A DNA stretch of 64,000 nt. Origin: Paralithodes platypus. Lineage: Eukaryota; Arthropoda; Malacostraca; Decapoda; Lithodidae. Below, one piece after another: positions 11,277 through 20,899 of this stretch. Position 1 is the first letter of the stretch; each line of letters begins with the position of its first letter. The stretch is from NCBI GenBank assembly GCA_032716605.1, contig JAVRFV010002311.1, positions 3,139,572 to 3,203,571 of the forward strand. The letters are read 5' to 3'. A program made the position numbers and the translations under genes. Below the pieces are notes generated by a model that saw nothing but the letters and a program-made list of their open reading frames with translations, made no database searches and was not told the DNA's origin.

Positions 11277-11725
11277 TATCTATCTATCTATTGCCTGATG
11301 CCATGATCCCCGAAGGGGTGGCCACGAACGAACCGCCTCCATGCACCTCTGTCCCCAGTCAGTCGACGCCCCTCCCCCCAACCAGCACCGCCTTCGTTCA
11401 TGTACTTCCTCACTCCATCCTTCCACCTCTCCCTCTCTGTCCCTCCACCTCGCTCTCATACACCCTCTTAGTCATTCTCTCGCTTTCCATACGTTCCATA
11501 TGGCCGAACCATCTCAAGTTGTTCCTTTTCACACTCTCCAGCACATCTACCTCCACACCACACCTCCTTCTTACTTCCTCATTAGTCTGTCTATCCCTCC
11601 ATGTTCCGCACGCACTCCTTAAGTAATTAATTTCCACTGCTCTCACTCTTGGTCTGAGTCTCTCAACCAACGTCCATGCTTCGCTTCCGTAAGTCAGTGT
11701 CGGGATTACCACACTGTCATGCAGT
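11277..11725 (-). mobile_element. RTE-1 family LINE, 3'-terminal fragment
   Basis: Minus-strand fragment of the family found complete to its tail at 23142-24332. It encodes LHDSVVIPTLTYGSEAWTLV, RRRCGVEVDVLESV and LRWFGHMERMESERM, and ends with the (GATA)n tail, seen on the plus strand as TATC repeats at 11277. The match to the other copy starts abruptly at 11725, a 5' truncation. A small frameshift lies near 11420. Confidence 0.85.
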
Positions 11726-11992
11726 GTATGCCTAGTGGTAAATTGGAGATCCTCCAATGGGAGTTTTGTGTGTGGGGGGGGGGCGGCATCCCCCCACTAC
11801 AGGGTAAATCCCTTTGACTCAGTCAACCACTTGGCCCCTGGGTCATCTCTTAGAGAGTATACCCCCATCGTAGGGTTTTTGTTCCTTGAAATTTTTTGTG
11901 GAGTAACCTACGGATTTATAGAGCTCAGAGAGATTTAATGGTAATATGTCTATCCGTCTTATTCACGCCAGACTATGGTTTGCAGCGTTTCC
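11726..11992. other. Unassigned spacer
   Basis: Contains a G run near 11775 and no recognisable element or gene. Confidence 0.4.
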
Positions 11993-11996
11993 TTAA

Positions 11997-12470
11997 CCCT
12001 TCCTACCCGGGCTACCTTAGGTAAGGACAGCTCGGCAGAAGGGCCGCTACCCGGCCGTCCTTACCTAAGACGGCAGCTTAATAGCCTAATTAAGCTTGGT
12101 CTGAACGCCGTGCGTACGACGTATGTCAACAAACCCAAGCGTTGCGTCACCGCACCTCCGAAAACAAGAAGGAGAAGACTCTTCAATGTTATTGTTCTGA
12201 CGTCAGATGAAATTAGTGTCTCCCCATTTGGGCAACATCTCTGCAATATTTGCTCCACTGAAATCGTCATCACAACTGAACCAGTTGACTTACAGAGCTC
12301 TACTCAACGCCAAAATACAGATTGAAAACCGCACTACGATTATAGATGAGTGGGAAAGTTCTAGCAGTGAAAATAAACATAAATACGGTAGCCTAGGCCT
12401 AGACGTTTTTCAGCCATTTCGCCCGGGTACGGGCGACCGTCCTTAGGTAAGACAGGCCGGGTAGGAAGGG
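11997..12470 (-). mobile_element. TTAA-flanked (piggyBac-like) MITE, copy 1
   Basis: Flanked by TTAA at 11993-11996 and 12471-12474; ends begin ccct and finish aggg, with an inverted repeat of about 20 bp at the termini. The interior shares two blocks (12259-12323 and 12388-12435) with the MITEs at 56939, 61153 and 62685, so it is a divergent family member in the same orientation as the 61153 copy. TTAA target choice and CCC ends are hallmarks of piggyBac-type transposition; the mobilising transposase is not in the window. Confidence 0.75.
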
Positions 12471-12474
12471 TTAA

Positions 12475-13279
12475 GGAACCGTGGGTGTCTGTGTGTAAGA
12501 AAAGTACTTCGCACCCAATCGAATTGGGATTTTTTTTTTTTTTTTTAATATATGCCCGGCAAATGGCCTTGTGCTTCTTTGCACGTATATTCTTCAGCTC
12601 GTCCATTTTAATAAACCACTACTTTGGTATTGATACCAAATTAGGAAGACCTGTGTCAGCATTAGTACCGTAGGTGTTACTCTGGTGTTGTTTCCCGTAT
12701 CGGGAGCTGTTATTTTACGAGCAGGTTGTTTAGGATGGACAGGTACCTGAGCCAGTGGAACTGTGTTTGGTATGTCCTGTTGTGATCTGGAAGGAGCAAG
12801 AGAACTACTTTGAGATCTCGGATAGTCTTATCTAAAGGCGTAAAAAATGTTGGTTGGGTTTGCTTGCCACATTCCTACACGGGTTTAATAACAATTTCTT
12901 GAAATTAGCCCAACTAGCCTCCTGGGTTTATGTATTTCAGCTTCAGAATTCATCTGAATCAATTTTAGGGAGAATCAATGTGGGTGGAGAGAAAACAACG
13001 GGGTTGAATAAACCTGTTGTTCAATACAGTAGTATCACCTAGCCATACTAGGGTAGGAGGGGGAGGGGATGACATGTTCAGCACTTGGCTCAGCCAAGGC
13101 GGTAGAGGAGGCAGGTAATTCTTTGTTTATTCGAAGAAAACAGGATTAGCAGGGTGACCGGCCATGTCAGATAATTTTCCCTGGCCTGGGGATATGTGTG
13201 TAGGGTGCAGGATTTGAAATCCTGATTGCGAGTCAGGTAAGTTGGGACTTCGAAGGTGGGTGGGTAGCTTTTATGTCTG
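12475..13279. other. Unassigned sequence
   Basis: Holds a T run at 12530-12546 and AT-rich sequence. No gene or element was recognised. Confidence 0.4.
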
Positions 13280-13455
13280 TGGTTTGTTAATTTCCCAGGG
13301 ACCCAATGGGAATATGTCTAACGGCTTTAATGGACTATCCTTCGTTGGGATTAAGCCCGGTTGGTACCCGTCACATTTGTAACATATTATGTGGTACCCA
13401 ATCTGTAAAAGCTAATTGAGTAAATGTTATTGATATTATTATTATTATTATTGAG
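13280..13455 (+). mobile_element. LINE-C type 3' tail with (TTA)n end
   Basis: Matches the 3' UTR at 14040-14210 (shared blocks cccaatgg, ctaacgg, ctatcctt, gttgg, gtggtac, ctgtaaa) and ends in a TTA/ATT microsatellite. It is a tail without its ORF, placed directly upstream of another LINE-C fragment. Confidence 0.7.
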
Positions 13456-14210
13456 CACAACACAAACTTCATGTCACTCAAAATAAAATGGTTAGGTTCA
13501 TGCTGAACCTAGGACCCAGATCACATGTTGGCCAGGAACAACTTCAGTCACTAGGTATGCTCAATGTCTCTGACAGGGCCAAACAAATCAGGCTCACTAA
13601 TGCCTTCAAAATTTTCTATGACAGAGCACCAGAGTATCTAAAGAATGATTTTGTTAAAGCAAATGAGAGGAGTGGACATAATACAAAAAACAGGATGATT
13701 AATTTTAAGGTCCCGAGAATCCAAGGACAGGGTAAGCAAACATTCTTCTTCACTGCCATCAAAGACTGGAACGACTTACCCCAGTCAGTCCGTGAAAAGA
13801 GAACACTGTATTCCTTCAGACGTAGCCTGAAGGAACACCTGAACCAGACAGCTGCGAGAAGGGAGCACCAAACTTGTCTACTACTAAATATGACATAAGA
13901 GATAGACAAACCAAACTGAAATGATTACTGATTACGGATTACTGATATTTACTATAGGATGTAGGTATCTTAAAATAACGTTCCCTAGAAATACTTTCTC
14001 TAAAGTTTTTTTGTTTTTTTGTTTTTCCTCCCCATTTTCCCATAAGGACCCCAATGGAAATACGCCTAACGGCCTTATTGGGCTATCCTTAGTTGGAATT
14101 ATGCAAGGCTGGTACATGTCATATTTTGTAATATACTATGTGGTACCAACTCTGTAAATTGCTAACTGAATAAATATTATTATTATTATATTATTATTAT
14201 TATTATATTA
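13456..14210 (+). mobile_element. LINE-C, 5'-truncated, with (TTA)n tail
   Basis: Begins in coding sequence immediately after the preceding (TTA)n tail and ends with its own (TTA)n tail near 14165-14210. Only the ORF C terminus and 3' UTR remain. The 3' UTR block around 14044-14095 is reused in the tRNA-derived SINE at 28474-28735. Confidence 0.78.
13461..13898 (+). pseudogene. LINE-C ORF2 C-terminal remnant
   Basis: Frame reads HKLHVTQNKMVRFMLNL, then LGMLNVSDRAKQIRL and a FFFTAIKDWNDLPQSVREK block near the end, the W-N-x-L-P motif typical of the C termini of jockey/CR1-group LINE proteins. The stop is at 13896-13898. The Met at 13488 is internal. Truncated upstream of the RT C-terminal region. 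Confidence 0.75.
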
Positions 14211-14212
14211 TA

Positions 14213-14918
14213 TTTTGATAGAACTAAACTTAAAGATGCCCTTAAATTCCTCCTTTTCAATACTTATGTTAGATTCGGGCCGTACATTTTCAAACAAATA
14301 TTAGGAATTCCTATGGGTGGAAATGCTAGCCCTTTAATTGCAGACTTATTCTTGCTTGCTTTAGAATTTAAATATATAAAAGACTTAGTTGACAGTAGCA
14401 AGAAAAATAAAATCCCAGAAAAATTAGCACTTGCTAAACTGTTAAGTAATAATAGTAGATATATTGATGATATTCTCGTTTGCAATTTGTTAAATTTTAA
14501 TCAAGTTGCTAAACTTATTTACCCTAATTCTATTCCCCTCACACAATGTAACGTAAATTATAAAGTTGAAAATTTTCTTGATATAAATATAGAGATTGTT
14601 AATGAACAGTGCATACTTAAAGTATATCACAAAGTTGATGATTTTAATTTTAACGTAATAAACTTTCCTTTCCCTAGTAGTAATATCGATAATAAAATAA
14701 CTTATAATTGTTTTTATTCCCAATTAATAAGATTTTGTAAAATTTGCACTAAAGTAGATGACTTTTGGGCTAGAGCTAGGTTACTATACAGACTCTTAGT
14801 GGACAGAGGTTTTGAGGCAAGTAAATTGTTCCATAAATTTAATCTTTTTAGGGTCAATTATTGTGACTGTATTCTAAAATTTGACATCAAGAATTTTAAT
14901 CAAGCATTTTTAACTTGA
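14213..14918 (+). pseudogene. Penelope-like reverse transcriptase fragment
   Basis: Open frame starting inside an element, just after the (TTA)n tail, without its own start. Motifs: YIFKQILGIPMGGNASPLIA (RT motif B region), SRYIDDILV (catalytic YIDD), NFLDINIEIV, then VDDFNFNVINFPFPSSN and a LIRFCKIC block. This set is seen in Penelope-like and related RTs with a G-I-P-M-G motif; I cannot assign a subgroup. Upstream RT motifs and any GIY-YIG nuclease are missing. It ends at TGA, 14916-14918. Confidence 0.65.
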
Positions 14919-15177
14919 AGTTTCTTGTATAACCTCTGCTTACTTTTTGTCTGTATTTATTGTTTTTTGTCTGTATTTATTGTTTATCTTTTCCTTTTTC
15001 TTTTTCTATTATTAATATTAATATTGATGATTTTTAAAATTTATTGTTCTTGTTAAAAGAGTACTCTTTGTTTAAATCTGTTGTTACTTCATATTTTGCA
15101 ATTATTTGTCTTTATATTATATGTATTCATTGTCGATAGTATCAATTGCTTACTTTTGCAATTTCCTTAGTTTATTT
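14919..15177. other. AT-rich spacer
   Basis: Contains a duplicated tttttgtctgtatttattg unit near 14945-14980 and otherwise simple AT-rich sequence. Probably the 3' flank of the Penelope-like fragment. Confidence 0.4.
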
Positions 15178-15183
15178 GTAGGG

Positions 15184-15612
15184 TAGTTGTTGTTGTTGTT
15201 GTTGTTCCCCAAGCTGCCTGGCCGAACAGCCCCAAGGCCCCGAGAAATTCCAAGGCCATAACCGAGTGCCCCCACAGAACCCTCCCCGCCGACCACAATA
15301 AAGCCTGGGTGACCGAAGCCACTCCATGGCGGGGGGCTGAGGAGGGTGCGGAAACGCCCGGGAAACCAAAGCCCCACCCAGGGCCCTGTGCTCCTCAGCA
15401 ATTATGAAGAGAAAGTTGAGGGGCAAGGGAAAAATTTGATGCTTTGGCTTCCAATCTTGGTAGATTGGGAGGTCAATCCACGGAAGAGACGCCATCACTT
15501 GAGATCTAGAAAATATATAAGTTAAAGGAAAAGTCAGAGTAAGCTATGGGTATGGCAGAGATTGCTCAGCTCTCACTCTGATAGACCAGCCCATCATCAC
15601 ATGGTGGTGTAG
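15184..15612 (-). mobile_element. SINE-2 copy 1 (tail shared with LINE-N)
   Basis: Minus-strand copy ending in (AAC)n, seen as GTT repeats at 15186-15204. It carries the shared terminal block ggctgttcggccaggcagct. A direct repeat gtagggtagtt flanks it (about 15178 and 15614), consistent with a target duplication. The open frames across it, giving proteins rich in Trp, Pro and Gly, are not genes. Confidence 0.8.
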
Positions 15613-15849
15613 TAGGGTAGTTATTGATAGGGGTCACTTGAGGCATGCTATGCTTACAGGTACCTACCCGATAGCACTATCGTTAGTGAGTGCTGTACTG
15701 TATTTTATATATTATTTTATAATAGTATAGATATCTTATAAATATTTTTATTTTGTACTATTGTTAATGTCTTGTCATGTTGCAAATTTGATTTTAAATA
15801 ATATTTTGACATTTAACATGTAGTTTCTTTATTCATGCAGAGTTTAGTA
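15613..15849. other. AT-rich spacer
   Basis: No recognisable feature beyond AT-rich sequence. Confidence 0.4.
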
Positions 15850-16120
15850 TAATTTGCCAGAACGTCCCGGACTTCCCAAACTTGACTACTTCCTTTAACG
15901 TGACGATAGTGCGTTGTTATATGTGCGATTAGTTTGCTTGGGAAACAGATTAACTTGCTCATGTAGTAATGTACACCCTATGTGGTGGATTGTGTTCTTT
16001 TATTTAATAATTTTCATTTTAGTAAGCGTTGTTTCCACATAGCGATTTTGATAATTTAATTTGACTTGATATTGTCCTTGTCCCAATTTTGGGTTGTATA
16101 GTTTGCAAGTTTTACATTTT
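15850..16120 (-). repeat. Interspersed repeat family B, copy 1
   Basis: Inverted relative to the copies at 51925-52135 and 56335-56520. Shared blocks include accctatgtggtggattgtg and aacgcactatcgtcac (as complements) and, at the end, a tttgcaagttttac block. Noncoding; class unknown, perhaps a DNA-transposon derivative. Confidence 0.7.
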
Positions 16121-17660
16121 AAATTATTATTATTATTATTATTATTATTCTTCCGTTTTTTACTGGAAGGCTCTGAGCCGACCGACCTGTCATTTTCTTG
16201 CTAGATCCGGACATTTTCTTGTCGGGAGATAGGGACTAGCTAGGAGTTCTAGAAGAGATAATTCTAAAAAGCTTATCTATTTTAGTATTGCTGGTACTTG
16301 GAGATTTTTTTTTTTTTTTTTAAAGTACTGTACCTGAATTGTTAGATTTTACTGAACTCCATATAGATAATATGCCCAGGGTATATATGTTTTTTGGGTC
16401 ATTGTTATAAGCAAAGCTTATATGGATAGTGACGGTCACTTACCCGGTGAACCAGAAACGTCCAGTAATTTGTCAAATGAACTCACCTTAACATATAAGG
16501 TGTTAGGATACTCCAGTGGTTCCGTCACTTGGAGGGGGAGGGGATGTTTTACTCGTTGAAAAAGATACTTCTCCGGTAGTGTTGTCGCTCCTTGAGTCTG
16601 GAGATTATAACAAGGGGCCAGAATTGTATGGTGGAATTAATACCGGAATTATTAGGTCTACTGTACTTAGGTTTTGGTAAAGTGGGGTCTAGTTATGTCC
16701 CGTTTATTTTAATCCGACTCCCGTTGTCTTTTATGTAAGAAGTAGCCTAGTGAATTAATATTCGGTAAAATTGGATATAATTACCCGGAAATTTGTTAGG
16801 CAAGTACAGTATAGCCTCTTTAGGAAGGGGACGGAAACTTGCACTTGTTTCCTGGAAATTAGTTAAAATATGTAAATCGTGAGAATACACTTTGTAGGTG
16901 ACTTGGAAATGTCTAGAGTTTTGCCCAGTGAACTCACTTTAGAGATATGGGTTATTTAGCCGAATGAAGGGAGCAACAGGTGACCTGGTCATGTCTACCA
17001 TGGGGGCGAAAGGTGGGCATTAGCCTTGTATTGTTTATTTTAATTAAAATGGTAGTAAGTATAACCCAGCCTAGAGTAACCCGGCCAAAATTTCCATTTG
17101 ATTCCTTTCTTGGAACCCTGGTTTGTTTTTCTTAAGAGTATGACAAAGTTTAGGGTACTGGGTAAAATAATATTTGTTTCTCTTACTGGGACCTGGCATT
17201 GTCCTTGTCCCAGTATGGCACAGCCTTGAATCACCTGGCACCCTTATGGTGGTGGCGGTATGGTGTTACCCGGGAATATTGGTATTCTGGACTGACCCCC
17301 ACTTTTTATTTATTTTTTTTTAAACTGATTAGAAAAAACTTACTTGTTTAAGCTCTTGCACTTATCTTAATTCTGTTAGGGTTAGTTAACGGGGTCTAAC
17401 TTCTTTATTAAAATCTGACCTAACCTAGAGTACCAGGTAATAATTTCTAGTTAAATTTTTATATTGGGATTTGGTTTGTTTCTCAAAATTTAAGTTTGGG
17501 TCCGTTTAGGGTACCCGGTGGAAAAATGTTGTTTAGGCTAGGCCTAGGGTAACCGAGACTTTCAAAAGAATTTTGTTGTGATATATGCTGTCGTCCTGAC
17601 AGTCGTCAGAGTACTCGGTAAAGTGATATGTGCTGTCGTCTTGACAGTCGTTGGAGTACT
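16121..17660. other. Unassigned AT-rich sequence with weak internal repeats
   Basis: Starts with a (TTA)n tract (16122-16150). Between about 16430 and 17560 the strings tac-c/t-cggt plus aaaataatttgttt recur at loose spacing, suggesting a very old tandem array. No coding sequence. Confidence 0.35.
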
Positions 17661-18080
17661 TGGTTGTTGTTGTTGTTGTTGTTCCCCAAGCTGCCTGGCC
17701 GAACAGCCCCAAGGCCCCGAGCAAGGCCATAACCGAGCGCCCCCACAGAACCCTCCCTGCCGACCACAATAAAGCCTGGGTGACCGAAGCCACTCCATGG
17801 CGGGGAGCTGAGGAGGGTGCAGAAACACCCGGGAAACCAAAGCCCCACCCAGGGCCCTGTGCCCCTCAGCAATTATGAAGAGAAAGTTGAGAGGGGCAAA
17901 GGAAAAATGTGACGCTTTGGCTTCCAATCTTGGTAGATTGGGAGGTCAATCCACGGAAGAGACGCCGTCACTTGAGATCTAGAAAATATATAAGTAAAAG
18001 GAACAGTCAGAGTAAGCTATGGGTATGGCAGAGATCGCTCAGTTCTCACTCTGATAGACCAGCCCATCACCACTGATGTC
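17661..18080 (-). mobile_element. SINE-2 copy 2
   Basis: About 420 bp, closely similar to the copy at 15184, with the (AAC)n tail reading as GTT repeats at 17664-17682. An internal 9-bp deletion removes gaaattcca after the ggccccgag block. The flanking sequence shows no clear target duplication. Confidence 0.8.
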
Positions 18081-18089
18081 AATTGTTTC

Positions 18090-18240
18090 CTGGCGAGCTA
18101 TCGATAGTGAGCCTGAAATTTAGGAGGAACTGGCCTTTGGTCAAGCCTTTTTCTACCGAAAAATGTACACATTTATCTCCAAGGAGGGTCTTGTGTATCT
18201 TTAAAGCTTCATAGAGGTCTAGGTAGCAAACTAAAAAATT
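18090..18240 (+). repeat. Interspersed repeat family D, copy 1
   Basis: Shares tgtcaattgtttcctggcga, cctgaaattta, tctccaaggagggtctt and gcttcatagaggtctaggta-type blocks with 50330-50850 (plus) and 54365-54650 (minus). Noncoding. Confidence 0.6.
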
Positions 18241-18307
18241 ACTTAACTATAAATCTATCTATGTATATTTGTAAACATAGCAACAAGAACACAGACACAC
18301 ACATACA

Positions 18308-18373
18308 ATCAACATAGGGTCCAGTACTAGGATGTTCCCGCACCCTGAGAGGAGGAGCACCACCATCTGTCTC
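18308..18373 (-). pseudogene. Partial duplicate of the kinesin exon
   Basis: 65 of 66 positions match 20186-20251. On the minus strand it encodes the exon's second half, GGAPPLRVREHPSTGPYVD, keeping the conserved Arg where the complete exon has Trp. It is followed by GTATGT, a good splice donor, and preceded by a (TG)n tract and ACAG, which could serve as an acceptor. It is a by-product of the CR1-like insertion between the two copies. Confidence 0.7.
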
Positions 18374-20165
18374 TGTATACACACACACACACACACACTA
18401 TGAGAAAGATAAAGAATTGTGTGAAGTTATGAATGAAAAGCTTCAGTCAGTGTTTGTAAAAGAGGAGGAGTTTATAGAACCTGATAGAGAAATGAGAACA
18501 CCACAGATGCCTGAAATGAAAGTGACAAAAAGTGAAGTGCTGAAATTGATGCAGGATTTGGACGTGAGGAAATCAATGGGACCAGATGGAGTGGCTGGAT
18601 GGATCCTCAAAGAATGTGCGGAAGAGTTAGTGGAACCAATCTATGAAATCATCAAATCTTCACTGAATGAGGGAGACCTGCCAGTGGAATGGAAGAGAGC
18701 TAACATAGTACCAATTTACAAAGGAGGAGACAGAGAAAATCCGCTTAACTACATGTAGACCGGTGTCCCTCACCAGCATTGTTTGTAAAATTTGTGAGAA
18801 AATTATAAGGAAAAAGTGGACACACTTCATTGAGGGACAGGGGGTGCTTAGCGAGAAACAGTTTGGATTCAGGGAAGGGAGATCTTGTGTATCTAATTTA
18901 TTAAGCTTTTATAGCAGAGTTGTAGATGTTACACAGGAGAGAGAGGGATGGGTTGACTGTGTTTACCTGGACCTGAAAAAGGCCTTTGACAGGGTGCCTC
19001 ACAAAAGGTTATTGTGGAAATTGCAGGTTGTTGTGTACATGGTAGGATGTTAAAATGGATGGAAAACTTTTTAATAGGAAGAGAAATGAGGACCACGATA
19101 CGAGACGAATATTCACAGTGGAGGAGTGTAACGAGCGGAGTACGTGTTGGGTCCGATAATGTTCCTACTTTATGTAAACGACATGCCAGAAAACTTGAAT
19201 AGTCATATGAATATGTTTGCGGATGACGCTAAGATCATGAAGAATGTCACCTGTATAGAAAGTTGTCAGGATATTCAAAAGGACCTAGATGAGTTGCACA
19301 GATGGAGCCAAACCTGGAAAATGAGTTTCAATGCAGAAAAGTGTCATGTTTTGGAAGTGGGAACAAGTGAGATAAGGCCAAGCTGGGAGTACAAATTAGG
19401 AATTGAAATAATCGGCAAAACACGGCATGAGAAGGACCTTGGAGTGATAATACAAGATGATCTATCCCCGGAGAAGCATATTAACATGATCATTGGAGGA
19501 GCATATGGAATAATAACCAATATGAGAGTGGCATTTAACTATTTGGATGAAGAAATGTTAAGAAAATTGATAATGACTATGATAAGACCAAGATTAGAAT
19601 ATGCAGCAGTGATATGGTCACCACATTTGAAAAAACATATAAACAAATTAGAGAAAGTCCAAAGGATAGCAATGAAGATGATCCCAAGATTGAAGGAGTT
19701 GACATATGAGGAAAGACTTAAAACACTAACTGCCTACCTTGAAAGAGAGAAGGGAACGAGGCGACTTAATAACGATGTTCAAGGGAGTAAAAAGTTTGGA
19801 ACGAGTAGATAGGGAAGATCTATTCGTGAGGGATGATGGAAGGACAAGAGGGCACGAGTTTAAGCTGAGGAAGGGCAGATGTCGTAAGGACACAAAGAAA
19901 TTCAGCTTCCCATATAGGAGATAGAGACTTGGAACAACTTGGAGGAGGAGGTGGTGAGAGCGAGGAACATTAACATGTTCAAATCTAGGTTGGATAAAAG
20001 TAAATATGGAAATAGGGCAACATAAGTTATGATATGTTAGTCCAAAATACTGGGAACTGGGAATATCCATTACGATACTTGTCTAAGTAAAATGGATTGA
20101 TTATAAAGTAACTAAGACAGGACAACACGAGCGCTGCTCAATTCCTGTAAACTACAAATAGGTAA
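18374..20165 (+). mobile_element. CR1-like LINE, 5'-truncated, inside a kinesin exon
   Basis: Lies between two 66-bp direct repeats derived from the kinesin exon (18308-18373 and 20186-20251). A filler (AC)n tract follows the left repeat, then RT coding sequence, a 3' UTR of about 140 bp and an (AC)n end. Orientation is opposite to the host gene. Confidence 0.8.
18399..20023 (+). pseudogene. CR1-like reverse transcriptase, frameshifted
   Basis: Lacks the endonuclease. RT motifs in order: RKSMGPDGVAGWILKE, WKRANIVPIYKGGD, FGFREGRSCVSNLL, YLDLKKAFDRVPHKRLLWKL (motif A), MFADDAKIMK (motif C), EKDLGVIIQDDL, and a C-terminal ETWNNLEEEVVRARNINMF block. Breaks lie near 18752 (stop in the PVSLTS region), 19028, 19150 and 19745, where the frame changes. 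Dead as read, but divergence from an open frame is modest. Confidence 0.85.
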
Positions 20166-20184
20166 ATACACACACACAACTAAC

Positions 20185-20300
20185 CATCAACATAGGGTCC
20201 AGTACTAGGATGTTCCCACACCCTGAGAGGAGGAGCACCACCATCTGTCTCGGCATCAGCCAGCAGATCCCTTACACGTTCTCGGTAGATCTCAACCAGG
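20185..20300 (-). CDS. Exon of a kinesin motor domain (kinesin-3-like), host gene
   Basis: A 116-bp exon with acceptor TATTTTTCAG and donor GTTAGT on the minus strand, one base plus 38 codons plus one base. It reads LVEIYRERVRDLL, then PPLRVWEHPSTGPYVD. E-I-Y-x-E-x-V-x-D-L-L followed by L-R-V-R-E-H-P-x-x-G-P-Y-V is a strongly conserved motor-domain segment of kinesin-3 types (KIF1, 13, 14, 16B); the motor would walk on microtubules. The usual Arg of RVREHP is Trp here, a CpG-type change. No other exons of this gene were found, so flanking introns must be long. Confidence 0.75.
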
Positions 20301-20370
20301 CTGAAAAATATAGATACATTTAATATATTGAAATTAATATACTACAGATTTTATTTATTTATATTTATTA

Positions 20371-20680
20371 TAATGGGTGAGGGCTGGGCCTATCCAGTGA
20401 GAGTTGCATCTCTACCCAACCTTAGTCGTTTCTCTCTGTCTATTTTGCTGCCCTACATTTCTGTCTGGGGGTGGGAGGCTAGGAATCCTCCTCCCCTCGT
20501 AGACTTTACCTACTAGACGAGACAGAGAAAAGGACGAGAGAATGGCGAAAGTGGTCCCGGACCCTAAGAACTGGAACTATAAATGTTGTTTATGTTCGTG
20601 CTCTGTCTCGAGTCGGCCACCCCCAGGCTATGGGGTATGTGCCTGGGTACAGTAATATACATAAATACATACAACTGAAT
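20371..20680 (+). repeat. Interspersed repeat family E, uninterrupted copy
   Basis: Matches 56866-56938 joined to 57422-57500: gacgaga-agaaa, gtggtcccggaccct, then ggaact-taaatgttgttt and gtatgtgcctg. The MITE at 56939 splits that other copy, so this one is its empty site. Noncoding. Confidence 0.7.
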
Positions 20681-20756
20681 ACACACATATTTTGTATGCA
20701 TACAGATTTACATATATAAATATTTAGTGTTATGACCTGTTGCATATATTCGAATA

Positions 20757-20762
20757 GTAGTT

Positions 20763-20805
<43 letters not shown>

Positions 20806-20833
20806 AAGTAGAAGTAGTAGTAGTAGTAGTAGA
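20757..20833. repeat. (AGT)n microsatellite
   Basis: About 25 trinucleotide units with two AGA variants. Open frames of poly-Ser, poly-Thr or poly-Leu across it are artefacts. Confidence 0.95.
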
Positions 20834-20899
20834 AACAAGAAAAGTACAAATAGCACAAGAAACGGGTGCTTCAAATTGGCTGACAACACTACAAGGCAA

